A DNA stretch of 64,000 nucleotides from Pseudomonas putida (lineage in GTDB: Bacteria > Pseudomonadota > Gammaproteobacteria > Pseudomonadales > Pseudomonadaceae): contig NZ_CP018846.1 of the NCBI RefSeq assembly GCF_002025705.1, forward strand, positions 3,959,501 to 4,023,500, in the 5' to 3' direction. Numbering within the stretch: the first letter of the stretch is position 1; every line of letters begins with the position of its first letter. This document shows positions 43,623 through 51,498 of the stretch, in pieces. The notes under the pieces are model-generated. The model had not been told where the DNA came from, ran no database searches, and worked only from the letters and a program-made list of their open reading frames with translations. The translations under genes were made by a program, and so were the position numbers.

Positions 43623-44464
43623 TCAACGAGCTGAGTGAGCAATACGGTGTTGTCGACTGCTGTCGTGTGCTTGGGGTCAAACGCAGTAGTTTCTATGCAT
43701 GGCGCAAACGCCAAGGGCGTGAGAATCCCGGCAGGGATGCTCTACGCTCGCGTGTAATCAATCACTTCATGGCGTCACGAAGCTCCGCGGGTTCACGCAC
43801 GTTGATGCAAGAACTGCGGCGTGAAGGCCATGTGGTTGGGCGTTACAAAGTGCGTGCGCTTATGCGTGAAGCTGGCCTGAAATGCCGGCAGCGTAGGCCA
43901 CACCGGTATCGGTCATCAGGCACGGAAGCACTGATTGCGGAAAACCAACTGAAGCGAAACTTCAAGGTTTCAACGATCAACGAGGTCTGGTGTGGCGATG
44001 TGACTTACATTCAGGTTGGCAGACGTTGGCTGTACTTGGCCGCAGTAATCGACTTGTACGCACGCCGAGTTGTGGGCTGGGCGTTTTCAATGACTGCTGA
44101 TGCCAAGTTGGCCTGTGACGCGCTGCGCATGGCGTCTGAGTCCAGAGGCAAGCCTACGGGCGTGATGTTTCATTCAGATCAAGGTTGTCAGTACACCAGC
44201 CATAAATTCAGGGCTGTACTTGAAGAGTGCAGCTTGAAACAGAGCATGAGCCACCGTGGCCAATGCTGGGACAATGCGGCCATGGAGCGATTCTTCGGGG
44301 CATTGAAATCAGAATGGGTGCCAGCAGGAGGCTATGAATCCGAAGCTGAAGCTAAAGCCGACATCATGGCTTATTTGGTGCGCTACAACCTAAAGCGTCT
44401 CCACAGCTACAACGGCTACGAGACCCCGGTAGCTATGGAGGAAAAGCTCAGGGCAGCGGCATGA
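43577..44464 (+). CDS. IS3-family OrfB (DDE transposase part, made by frameshift)
   Basis: About 295 residues open from the slip site. The HTH_21 region (YGVVDCCRVLGVKRSSFYAW) precedes the integrase core with the DDE triad: Asp in NEVWCGDVTYIQ, Asp in MFHSDQGCQYTS, Glu in WDNAAMERFFGALKSE. No good start codon or ribosome site is seen, so frameshifting from OrfA is the likely source. Confidence 0.9.
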   Translation, partial: GQCSPASGLQRSFSLINELSEQYGVVDCCRVLGVKRSSFYAWRKRQGRENPGRDALRSRVINHFMASRSSAGSRTLMQELRREGHVVGRYKVRALMREAGLKCRQRRPHRYRSSGTEALIAENQLKRNFKVSTINEVWCGDVTYIQVGRRWLYLAAVIDLYARRVVGWAFSMTADAKLACDALRMASESRGKPTGVMFHSDQGCQYTSHKFRAVLEECSLKQSMSHRGQCWDNAAMERFFGALKSEWVPAGGYESEAEAKADIMAYLVRYNLKRLHSYNGYETPVAMEEKLRAAA

Positions 44465-44585
44465 ACCTTAACCGGTGTCCAAAATTACTTGACCAGATCA
44501 AGCCCGCTCCCACAGGTATCACACAGACCTTGAGAGCTGTGCAGTACCTGTGGGAGCGGGCTTGCCCGCGAAGAGGCCGGTGCAG

Positions 44586-45779
44586 TCAACCCAGCATCCG
44601 CGCCAGCCGCTCCCCGCTGCCACAGGCCAAGGTAAACCCCAAGGCCCCATGCCCAAGGTTCAGCCACAGGTTGCGATAGGCTGTAGTACCCACAATCGGC
44701 ACCCCGGTCGGCGTCGCCGGCCGCATCCCTGCCCATTCCACCGCCCCCGCGTAATCCGCAGCCCGCGGCAAGGTCTCCAACGCCTGCCGACGCATGCTGG
44801 CGAGCCTGCGCGCATCCACCGTTTCGTCGTAGCCGACGATATCCACCATCGCCGCTATTCGCAGCTGCTGATCAAGCCGCGCGTAGACGATCTTGCGCTC
44901 GTAGTCGGTAATGCTGACCTCCGGCGCTCGATGTTCCGCCGCGATCGCTGCTGTCAGGCTGTAACCCTTGAGCGGGTAGACCGGCAGCCGCAGCCCTGGC
45001 AGCGCCAGCCCGGCACTGCGATGGCCGATGCACAGCACCAGGCGCTCGACCTCCATTTGCTCAAGCCCCAGTTGCAATGCCACTACCTGGTCATCACGGG
45101 CGATCAAGCGCGTGACCGGGCGGCCCAGCAGGAATCGGCACTGCCCTGATGCCCGCAAGCGCTCTGCCAGGCGTTCGCAGAAACGATGGCAATCGGCGAC
45201 TTCCTCTTCCGGAGTCAGCACTGCGCCGATAAAGGGCGCATCGGCCAATGCCGGTTCCAGCGCCCTGACTTCGCTGGCACCGAGTACCTGTTGGTTTTTC
45301 GGGTCGAGCAAATGCTCACGGCCATGGGCGAACGCCCGCTCACTGCGAAATGCCACCAGCTTGCCGTTCTGACGCCAGGCAAAATCGCTCAGGCCGTCTT
45401 CTTCACGCCAGCGTTTCAGGGTGGCCTGGCTGTGCAACGCCAATTCCAGCAGTTGTGCGGCATTACGGTGATTGACGCTGCTGCGGCAAGCCATCACGAA
45501 CGCCAGCAACCAGCGCCATTGAGCCGGGTCCAGGCGCAAACGCAGGCGCAGCGGCGAGTCACCCCGCAATAGCCATCCAAGCGCCTGCCACGGCACACCG
45601 GCATCGGCCAACGGCGCCACGTAGCGATAAGAAAGTTGCCCACCGTTAGCGAAACTGGTCGCCGAGGCCAGCTGGTCTCGCGCCTCGACCAGCACCACCG
45701 ACAGGCCTTCGCGCACCAGCGCATAGGCCGTCGCCAGGCCGATCACGCCACCACCGATTACCGTTACCCGTTGCGTCAT
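44586..45779 (-). CDS. FAD-dependent D-amino-acid dehydrogenase (DadA-like)
   Basis: 397 residues of the DAO family. The FAD motif VTVIGGGVIGLATAYALVRE opens the protein, and ATSFANGGQLSYRYVAPLAD and the C-terminal LWLNLGHGALGFTLACGSGE match DadA. It oxidises D-amino acids to 2-oxo acids and passes electrons to the respiratory chain. ATG 45779 has GGGAAG upstream. It is one of several DadA paralogues usual in Pseudomonas, not necessarily the alanine enzyme; the neighbouring dadX is absent. A D-amino-acid product of a hydantoin-type pathway would be a fitting substrate. Confidence 0.86.
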   Translation of the reverse strand: MTQRVTVIGGGVIGLATAYALVREGLSVVLVEARDQLASATSFANGGQLSYRYVAPLADAGVPWQALGWLLRGDSPLRLRLRLDPAQWRWLLAFVMACRSSVNHRNAAQLLELALHSQATLKRWREEDGLSDFAWRQNGKLVAFRSERAFAHGREHLLDPKNQQVLGASEVRALEPALADAPFIGAVLTPEEEVADCHRFCERLAERLRASGQCRFLLGRPVTRLIARDDQVVALQLGLEQMEVERLVLCIGHRSAGLALPGLRLPVYPLKGYSLTAAIAAEHRAPEVSITDYERKIVYARLDQQLRIAAMVDIVGYDETVDARRLASMRRQALETLPRAADYAGAVEWAGMRPATPTGVPIVGTTAYRNLWLNLGHGALGFTLACGSGERLARMLG

Positions 45780-45824
45780 TGTTCTTCCCTGCCCTGACTT
45801 CCCTGCCAAGACAGTATCAGCGGA

Positions 45825-46487
45825 TCAGGTCGGGCAGCTATGGTCACCGCCATTCAGGCCTTGGCGGACGTTACGACTGAGCAGGCTGGCCTTGCCGTCG
45901 TGCCAGGTCAGGGTGAGGACGTAGAGGGTATCGAAATCGTCGCCGTTCCAGTCTTCGGTAATCACCCGCTTATCGCCCAACGCCTTGCCGGCCACGGCAT
46001 TGATCAGTTCGGGCAGGTAGCCGTGGCCCCAGGCGGTATAGACCGTGGCATTGCGGTACTTCTCGCTGACCAGTTCATCAGCGAGCTCGTCGGTGTCGTT
46101 GGCAGCGAAGTCGATGTTGACCGGCAAACCCAGGCGAATGGCGCTGGGCGTGATGGTCATCAGCGGGCGGATGTAGCTGTAACTCTGGTCCTGGCTGCCT
46201 TCCTCGACATGCCGCGAGGGATTGGCCGCGAACACATAATCCGCCTTGCCGAAACGCTCTGGCAGCAAGGTTGCCAGGTCCAGCGCGCGGTTGAGCCCCT
46301 GGCAGTTCAGTTGCCCCAGGCCTTCACCGGGCTTTTCAGCGTGGCGCAGAAACACCAGTGTCTGGATACCGTCGACCGGTTGAGCGCGGCTTTCGACCAC
46401 TTCCAGTGCCAGCGGCACAGACGCGGCGACGAGGGCCAGGCTGAGCATCAGGTGGCGGCGACGTCGAAAGACGGATGGCAACTTCAT
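45825..46487 (-). CDS. Exported histidine-phosphatase-fold protein
   Basis: 220 residues. A membrane anchor or signal (HLMLSLALVAASVPLALEVV) precedes the phosphoglycerate-mutase-like domain with the catalytic motif LRHAEKP and a later histidine in AWGHGYLPELI. The usual RHG motif is RHA here, which is tolerated in the superfamily. Substrate unknown. I chose ATG 46487; longer forms to 46559 lack similarity. Confidence 0.8.
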   Translation of the reverse strand: MKLPSVFRRRRHLMLSLALVAASVPLALEVVESRAQPVDGIQTLVFLRHAEKPGEGLGQLNCQGLNRALDLATLLPERFGKADYVFAANPSRHVEEGSQDQSYSYIRPLMTITPSAIRLGLPVNIDFAANDTDELADELVSEKYRNATVYTAWGHGYLPELINAVAGKALGDKRVITEDWNGDDFDTLYVLTLTWHDGKASLLSRNVRQGLNGGDHSCPT

Positions 46488-46724
46488 GTAGGCAGGCTCT
46501 TGTGGCAAGAAGTATCTGGATACCCGCCACATTGCCCCGCGGCCCATGCCGCAGGGCATCCGTGTTAGTGATTGCCATCCTTGGCAACGAGCAGGACTCA
46601 GAGTGCCCTCAACCCGTTTGGTTCCTCCTTGAGTGTGGATGCCGTTCCCTAGGCAAGGAATACCTTAGACCAGGTGTGTTGCAGAGATATGTAAGGCTGT
46701 GAGGTGTTCGCCTTTAGTTTTGAG

Positions 46725-46937
46725 GCGCCTGTGAGATCGAGCGCCGCCCGCGCGGCGCATCGCGGATGAATCCGCTCCTACATCCGTTTCGGGCCAGTCT
46801 ATCCTGCGCCAGATGAGCTGCCCGCCTTGCGCCAAGCCGGACGAAGGTGACTTCACAGGAAGAACTGGCCCGAAACGGATGTAGGAGCGGATTCATCCGC
46901 GATGCGCCGCGCGGGCGGCGCTCGATCTCACAGGCGC
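46725..46937. repeat. Long perfect inverted repeat, 74-base arms
   Basis: Arms 46725-46798 and 46864-46937 are fully complementary around a 65-base loop. The unit (gcgcctgtgagatcgagcgc...) ends in a REP-like core (ggatgaatccgctcctacat). The same unit occurs at 50.8 kb. The rest of 46488-46976 shows nothing else recognisable. Confidence 0.92.
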
Positions 46938-46976
46938 TGCAAATCCCAAATCAAGCGCATGCTGACGTACGCGCAA

Positions 46977-47315
46977 TCAATCATCCCGGGTCAGCACTTC
47001 CAGCAGTTCGATTTCAAAGGTGAGGTCCGAGTTCGGCGGAATCGCCCCTACGCTGCGCTCGCCATACCCCAGGTGCGCCGGCACCTGCAGCTTGCGCTTG
47101 CCACCCACACGCATGCCCATCAACCCCTGGTCCCAGCCTTTGATCACACGGCCAGTGCCGATCACGCACTGGAAGGGTTTGCCGCGCGACCACGACGAGT
47201 CGAACTCGCTGCCGTCGGCCAGCCAGCCGGTGTACTGGGTGGTGATCAGGGCGCCTTTGACGGCCGCTTTGCCGTCGCCTTCGACGAGGTCGGTGATCTG
47301 CAGTTCACTGCTCAT
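46977..47315 (-). CDS. FKBP-type peptidyl-prolyl isomerase
   Basis: 112 residues, a single FKBP domain with no signal peptide, so cytoplasmic. Conserved active-site residues are visible: YTGWLADGSEFDSSW, VIKGWDQGLMGMRVGGKRKL and LGYGERSVGAIPPNSDLTFE. I chose ATG 47315 because GGAG lies eight bases upstream; ATG 47321 is too close to it. Confidence 0.93.
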   Translation of the reverse strand: MSSELQITDLVEGDGKAAVKGALITTQYTGWLADGSEFDSSWSRGKPFQCVIGTGRVIKGWDQGLMGMRVGGKRKLQVPAHLGYGERSVGAIPPNSDLTFEIELLEVLTRDD

Positions 47316-47354
47316 GGGCATGCTCCAACGCTGAAATACAAGGGCGCCCTTTTC

Positions 47355-48296
47355 TCAGGAATGCACAGGTTTGGCAAGCTCCCGTGGCGTACCGTGCTGG
47401 CGCATCGACCACAGCACCCCGCCGATCACCAGAACGATCGCCGCCGCTTCCAGCAGGCTCGGCCCGGCTTGCCGCCAAAGAAAGGCATACAACAGCGCGA
47501 ACAGGGTCTCGAATACGATCAGTTGCCCGCTCAAGGTCAATGGCAGGCGCTTGGACGCCGCGTTCCACAGCGCCGTGGCCAACCAGGAGCCCAGCACCGC
47601 ACAACCCAGGCAAGCGGCCCAGAACAGCCACCAACGAGCCATCGGCGCCTCGACCTGCAGCTGCTGCGGCTGCCATATGGCCAGGGCGGCAACCATCACC
47701 AGGCTGCTCAGGCCGGTCAGCACGCCGATCAGCACCGACCACTGGTGGCTGTCGAAATGCCCACTCTGCTTGAGGTAACAGCTGTTCTGCACCGCGTACC
47801 AGGTCCAACAGGCCAGCGCGGCCAGGGCGTATAACAGCCCCATCAGCTTGTCGCCGATATCACCCGGGGCGAAGGCGAAAGTCTCCAGGTTGATACACAA
47901 CATTCCGGCAAGGATCAGCGCCAGCGGGCCGACCAGCCGCCGGATCGGCACTGCGCCGCTGTCGTTGCGGCCATACAGGGTAATGGTCAGCGGCAGCACC
48001 CCGACGATCAGCGAGGCAGGTGCCACGCCCAGGCGCTGGATCGCCGCCACCAGGCAGATGAAGTACACCAGGTTACCGACCACTGCCAGGCGCAGCAGCA
48101 TCCAGCCGTCCGCCAGGGTCAGCCGGCGCAGCTGCCGGGCCATCGGCGCGGCCAGCAGCAACGAGATCAGGCCGACCAGCGCATAGCGCACGCTGCTCAG
48201 CAGCATCGGGTTGAACTCCGGCAGCAGCTCCGGAACCATCAGTACCATGCCCCACAATGCACCGGCCCCACCGGCATACATCACACCGCGCTTCAC
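47355..48296 (-). CDS. EamA/DMT-family transporter
   Basis: 313 residues with ten likely helices in two EamA halves (GGAGALWGMVLMVPELLPEF; YALAALACWTWYAVQNSCYL). GTG 48296 has GGAG eight bases upstream. Substrate unknown. It lies 39 bases before the FKBP gene on the same strand and may be co-transcribed with it. Confidence 0.87.
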   Translation of the reverse strand: MKRGVMYAGGAGALWGMVLMVPELLPEFNPMLLSSVRYALVGLISLLLAAPMARQLRRLTLADGWMLLRLAVVGNLVYFICLVAAIQRLGVAPASLIVGVLPLTITLYGRNDSGAVPIRRLVGPLALILAGMLCINLETFAFAPGDIGDKLMGLLYALAALACWTWYAVQNSCYLKQSGHFDSHQWSVLIGVLTGLSSLVMVAALAIWQPQQLQVEAPMARWWLFWAACLGCAVLGSWLATALWNAASKRLPLTLSGQLIVFETLFALLYAFLWRQAGPSLLEAAAIVLVIGGVLWSMRQHGTPRELAKPVHS

Positions 48297-48392
48297 ACTG
48301 CCCGCTCCTGTTCGTGGATGCGCGCAGGCTACCGCTGTGCGGGGCTGGCGGCAAAGTATCTTTTCGCTTGCGGTCTATCCCGCGGGGTATGG

Positions 48393-48800
48393 TCAGCCGA
48401 ACTGCTCGAACGCTTGCTCCCCAGTCAGCTCCTTGGTCTGGTTGGCAAAGCAGTACCAGGCAGGTTTCTGCTCTACGAAGATCTGCAGGTCGAAATCCCA
48501 GGCCTCGTCGCCGTCAAGCATGCCCACAGGGACCGCATAGTGGTCCTTATCCTTGAGCCGGTAATAGAGGTGCGTGCCGCAACGGCTGCAAAAACCACGC
48601 TGGGCCCAATCGGACGAGTCGTAGACAGCCGGGGCCCGCCCCTCGAAGACCGGCGCTTTGCTGCAGTCCACGACCAGCAGCGGGCCGCCGGTCCATTTGC
48701 GGCACATGCTGCAATGGCAGGCGCTGATGTGGGTGTTGTCGACGCTGGCGCGCAGGCGGGTTTCACCGCACAGGCAGCTGCCGCTTTTTTCCAGGGTCAT
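48393..48800 (-). CDS. GFA-family (glutathione-dependent formaldehyde-activating-like) protein
   Basis: 135 residues with the Cys-rich zinc-binding pattern of the family: GSCLCGETRLRA, CHCSMCRKWTGGP and GFCSRCGTHLYYR. Many members are annotated from homology only, and true formaldehyde activity is rare. AAGGAG precedes ATG 48800. Confidence 0.88.
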   Translation of the reverse strand: MTLEKSGSCLCGETRLRASVDNTHISACHCSMCRKWTGGPLLVVDCSKAPVFEGRAPAVYDSSDWAQRGFCSRCGTHLYYRLKDKDHYAVPVGMLDGDEAWDFDLQIFVEQKPAWYCFANQTKELTGEQAFEQFG

Positions 48801-48878
48801 GGTGGGGCTCCTTGCAGGTTGGGCCAGCAAGTATAGATCGGGCTCCACAGCACAGAGCCCGCCACCCCACTCGTTCGA

Positions 48879-49667
48879 TCAGATGAACACGCTGCCGCGC
48901 AGGTACAGCGCCGCACGCCCGCTGATGATCACCCGGCCATTGCCAGGAACGTCACAATGCAACTGCCCTTTGCGCGCCCCGCCCTGCTCGCAGCTCAGCG
49001 ACGATTTGCCCAACCGCTCGGCCCACAACGGCGCCAGCGAGGTATGCGCAGAGCCGGTGACCGGGTCTTCATTGACGCCGACCCGCGGGCCGAACCAGCG
49101 GGTGACAAAGTCGAAGCCACGGCCGGCGGCAGTGACCGCGATGCCACGCACGTCGAATGCCGACAAGGCGACGAAGTCGGGCTTGAGCGGGTCGAGCAAC
49201 GCGGCTTCATCGACCACCACCACATAGTCGTCGGAGCGGTACACCGCCATGGCTGCGTTCAGGCCCAGCGCCTCCAGCAACCCGGCCGGCACATCCACGG
49301 CTTGCGGTTGCTTGGCCGGGAAGTCCATGGCCAGCAGGCCGTCGTTACCCCGGCTGACCCGCAGTTCGCCACTGCGGGTGTTGAAGCGCAGCACTTCGGC
49401 TTGCTCACCGAGTTGTTCGAACAACACATAGGCCGAAGCCAGGGTGGCATGGCCGCACAGGTCGACCTCGACGGTCGGGGTGAACCAGCGCAGGTCGAAG
49501 CTTGCACCGTTGCGCACGAAGTAGGCCGTTTCGGAGAGGTTGTTCTCTTCGGCGATACGTTGCAGCACATTGTCCGGCAGCCAGCTTTGCAGCGGGATCA
49601 CTGCCGCCGGGTTGCCACCAAAAGGCTCGGCGGAGAAGGCATCGACCTGGAAGATCTCGAGTTGCAT
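48879..49667 (-). CDS. PhzF-family isomerase/epimerase
   Basis: 262 residues with the diaminopimelate-epimerase-like fold. The N-terminus MQLEIFQVDAFSAEPFGGNP and the catalytic Glu region (EENNLSETAYF) are typical, as is the late GVNEDPVTGSAHTSLAPLWA. Substrate unknown; phenazine synthesis is not implied because no other phz gene is present. The gene starts 44 bases after the dehydrogenase at 49711. Confidence 0.9.
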   Translation of the reverse strand: MQLEIFQVDAFSAEPFGGNPAAVIPLQSWLPDNVLQRIAEENNLSETAYFVRNGASFDLRWFTPTVEVDLCGHATLASAYVLFEQLGEQAEVLRFNTRSGELRVSRGNDGLLAMDFPAKQPQAVDVPAGLLEALGLNAAMAVYRSDDYVVVVDEAALLDPLKPDFVALSAFDVRGIAVTAAGRGFDFVTRWFGPRVGVNEDPVTGSAHTSLAPLWAERLGKSSLSCEQGGARKGQLHCDVPGNGRVIISGRAALYLRGSVFI

Positions 49668-49710
49668 CAAACGCTCCTTGTGCTCCGGGCAAGCCCGGGT
49701 TTGGAAAAGG

Positions 49711-50649
49711 TTACGCGTGGACTGGCGTGAGCACCGGTTCGCCAGCAAAGAAGGCCTGCAGGTTGCGCAGCACGAGGCTCACGGTGTCGCGTGCGGCCTC
49801 GGGCGACTGGCCGGCCACGTGGGGGGTGAGGACCGTATTGCCGAGGGCCTTGAGGGCGTCTGGCACTGCGGGCTCATCATCGAACACATCGAGCGCGGCA
49901 CCCGCGAGCTGGCCGTGCGCCAAGGCGCTTACCAGCGCCTGGGTGTCGACCACACTGGCCCGGGCGATATTCACCAGGTAACCCTCCGCGCCCAGGGCCT
50001 CGAGCACCTGGGCATCGACCAGATGGCGGGTACTGGCACCACCGGGGGTGGCAACGACCAGGATGTCGACGGCATCGGCCAGGTGCAGCGGGCTGTCGTA
50101 CCAGGTGTAAGGCACGTCCTGGCGAGGGGTGCGGCTGTGATAGCTGATGTTCATGTCAAAGCCCTGGCTGGCGCGCTTGGCGATGGCCAGGCCAACCGCG
50201 CCGAGCCCCAGCAGGCCCAGGCGCTTGCCACTGACCGAAGGGCTGATTACTCGGTTCCACTCGCCACGGCGGGTGCTGGCGTCGGCACGGGGAATGTCGC
50301 GCAGCAGCGCCAGCAGCAGGGCCAAGGTGTGGTCGGCAACTGCCGCGGCGTTTGCGCCAGCGCCGTTGGTGACAGTGATGCCACGGGCTGCCGCGGCAGC
50401 CAGGTCGACCTGCTCGTAGCCGGCACCGATCACACAGATGATCTGCAGCTTGGGCAAGGCGGCGATTTCCGCAGCGGTCAGGCCCAGCGGGCCGCGGGTG
50501 AGCACCGCGTCGATCTCACCAGCATGGCGCTGGATGGCATCGGCGCGCAGTTGCGGGGATGGCGCGCGGATCAGCCGGTAACCTGCCTGTTCGAGCAATG
50601 GCAGGTAATCGTCGACGGTTTCCACCAGTACCAGGACTGTCTTGCTCAT
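49711..50649 (-). CDS. D-2-hydroxyacid dehydrogenase (glyoxylate/hydroxypyruvate reductase-like)
   Basis: 312 residues. The NAD(P) motif is LGLLGLGAVGLAIAKRA, the substrate-binding arginine lies in VVATPGGASTRHLVDAQVL, and the catalytic His near the end (VLTPHVAGQSPEA). A strong GGAGGT site precedes ATG 50649. It could reduce glyoxylate, hydroxypyruvate or 2-ketogluconate; the choice cannot be made from sequence. Proximity to the glyoxylate genes is only about 20 kb, so no operon link. Confidence 0.9.
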   Translation of the reverse strand: MSKTVLVLVETVDDYLPLLEQAGYRLIRAPSPQLRADAIQRHAGEIDAVLTRGPLGLTAAEIAALPKLQIICVIGAGYEQVDLAAAAARGITVTNGAGANAAAVADHTLALLLALLRDIPRADASTRRGEWNRVISPSVSGKRLGLLGLGAVGLAIAKRASQGFDMNISYHSRTPRQDVPYTWYDSPLHLADAVDILVVATPGGASTRHLVDAQVLEALGAEGYLVNIARASVVDTQALVSALAHGQLAGAALDVFDDEPAVPDALKALGNTVLTPHVAGQSPEAARDTVSLVLRNLQAFFAGEPVLTPVHA

Positions 50650-50795
50650 GCCACCTCCGAGTCAATTCGAAGGGGCATTATGCGGAGTCACTGGCCAGTA
50701 CAGTCAACTGGAAAAACAACGGGAAACTGTACTGTATGGGTGGGGCGGGCTTCAGGGCGCGTTAGGGCTTCCAAGTCTAGGCCGCGAAAGTTGCA

Positions 50796-51023
50796 GCGCC
50801 TGTGAGATCGAGCGCCGCCCGCGCGGCGCATCGCGGATAAATCCGCTCCTACATCCGTTTCGGGCCAATCAAGCCTGAGAGGTCACCGCTGTCTGCCTTG
50901 TTTGCATGACTCGAGACATGCGCCAGGGCTGGCAAACATGGCGTAACAGGTTCGGTACGTTGCAACAAATGTAGGAGCGGATTTATCCGCGATGCGCCGC
51001 GCGGGCGGCGCTCGATCTCACAG
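50796..51023. repeat. Second long inverted repeat of the same 74-base family
   Basis: The left unit 50796-50869 matches 46725-46798 at 72 of 74 positions. The right unit 50969-51023 is perfectly complementary to 50800-50854 (55 bases). Loop sequences differ between the two pairs. The rest of 50650-51066 shows no gene. Confidence 0.9.
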
Positions 51024-51066
51024 ACACCAAACTTCTAACGGCGAACACCCGCAAGCCTCAACAAAT

Positions 51067-51486
51067 TTATTGCCCGTAGGCGCGCCCCAGCCCCCCGGGC
51101 ACACCGCTGCTGTCAGTTTCCTGCCATGGCCCATCCGGGTTCAGCGACCAGCTCCAGCCATTGTCATAGCGGTAGTAGGTACGCTGCCGGTAAAAGACAT
51201 TGGTCTTTTTCTCCAGCACATACACCCCAAGCTTCGGATCCCAGTGGCTCGCTCCACCCGGTGGTGGTGCGAAACTGGCAGAGGTACGCGGCATCGGTTT
51301 GGGGATCGCCGCTGGCTTCTCCGGCGGTGTCGACGGCTGGCCACCCGGCAGCGGCTTCACCGCTGGCCCTTGATGCGGCGGCACGCTCTCGATCGGCGGC
51401 GACGGCTGCTCGTACGGTTGATGCGCCGTACACGCGGACAAACCCACGGCCAGGGTGATCAGGGTCAGGCGGACGGCGCTATGCAT
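51067..51486 (-). CDS. Proline-rich lipoprotein of unknown function
   Basis: 139 residues. The signal peptide ends in lipobox GLSAC, so Cys19 should be lipidated. A Pro/Ala/Gln-rich linker (about residues 20-75) leads to a C-terminal aromatic-rich domain (HWDPKLGVYVLEKKTNVFYR; YYRYDNGWSWSLNPDGPW). I do not recognise a named family. It lies 12 bases after the ccmI stop, so it is probably the last gene of the ccm transcript. Confidence 0.8.
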   Translation of the reverse strand: MHSAVRLTLITLAVGLSACTAHQPYEQPSPPIESVPPHQGPAVKPLPGGQPSTPPEKPAAIPKPMPRTSASFAPPPGGASHWDPKLGVYVLEKKTNVFYRQRTYYRYDNGWSWSLNPDGPWQETDSSGVPGGLGRAYGQ

Positions 51487-51498
51487 GGCGTTGCTCTC

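Larger units (their letters stand above)
43251..44500 (+). mobile_element. IS3-family insertion sequence, 1250 bp
   Basis: Terminal inverted repeats of about 27 bases share the inner block ATTTTGGACACC (left end TGAACTGGCCTAATG..., right end complement TGATCTGGTCAAGTA...). A 3-base duplication AGC flanks the element (43248-43250, 44501-44503). Two overlapping frames with an A-rich slippery site encode the transposase. The intact frames, matched ends and clean duplication suggest a fairly recent insertion. Subgroup assignment (IS51-like) is tentative. Confidence 0.93.
43230..44580. repeat. REP pair, left unit split by the IS
   Basis: Joining 43230-43250 to 44504-44517 recreates an intact 35-base REP, complementary at all but one position to 44546-44580. 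The IS therefore landed inside a REP of a REP pair. Confidence 0.85.

Noticed and set aside
48879..49667. A phenazine biosynthesis gene (phzF)
   Set aside because: Only the broad PhzF fold family is supported; no other phz genes are nearby, so a phenazine role is not claimed.
46725..51023. Repeated units near 46.7 and 50.8 kb as a CRISPR array
   Set aside because: Only two inverted pairs, no regular spacers and no cas genes. They are REP-like extragenic repeats.
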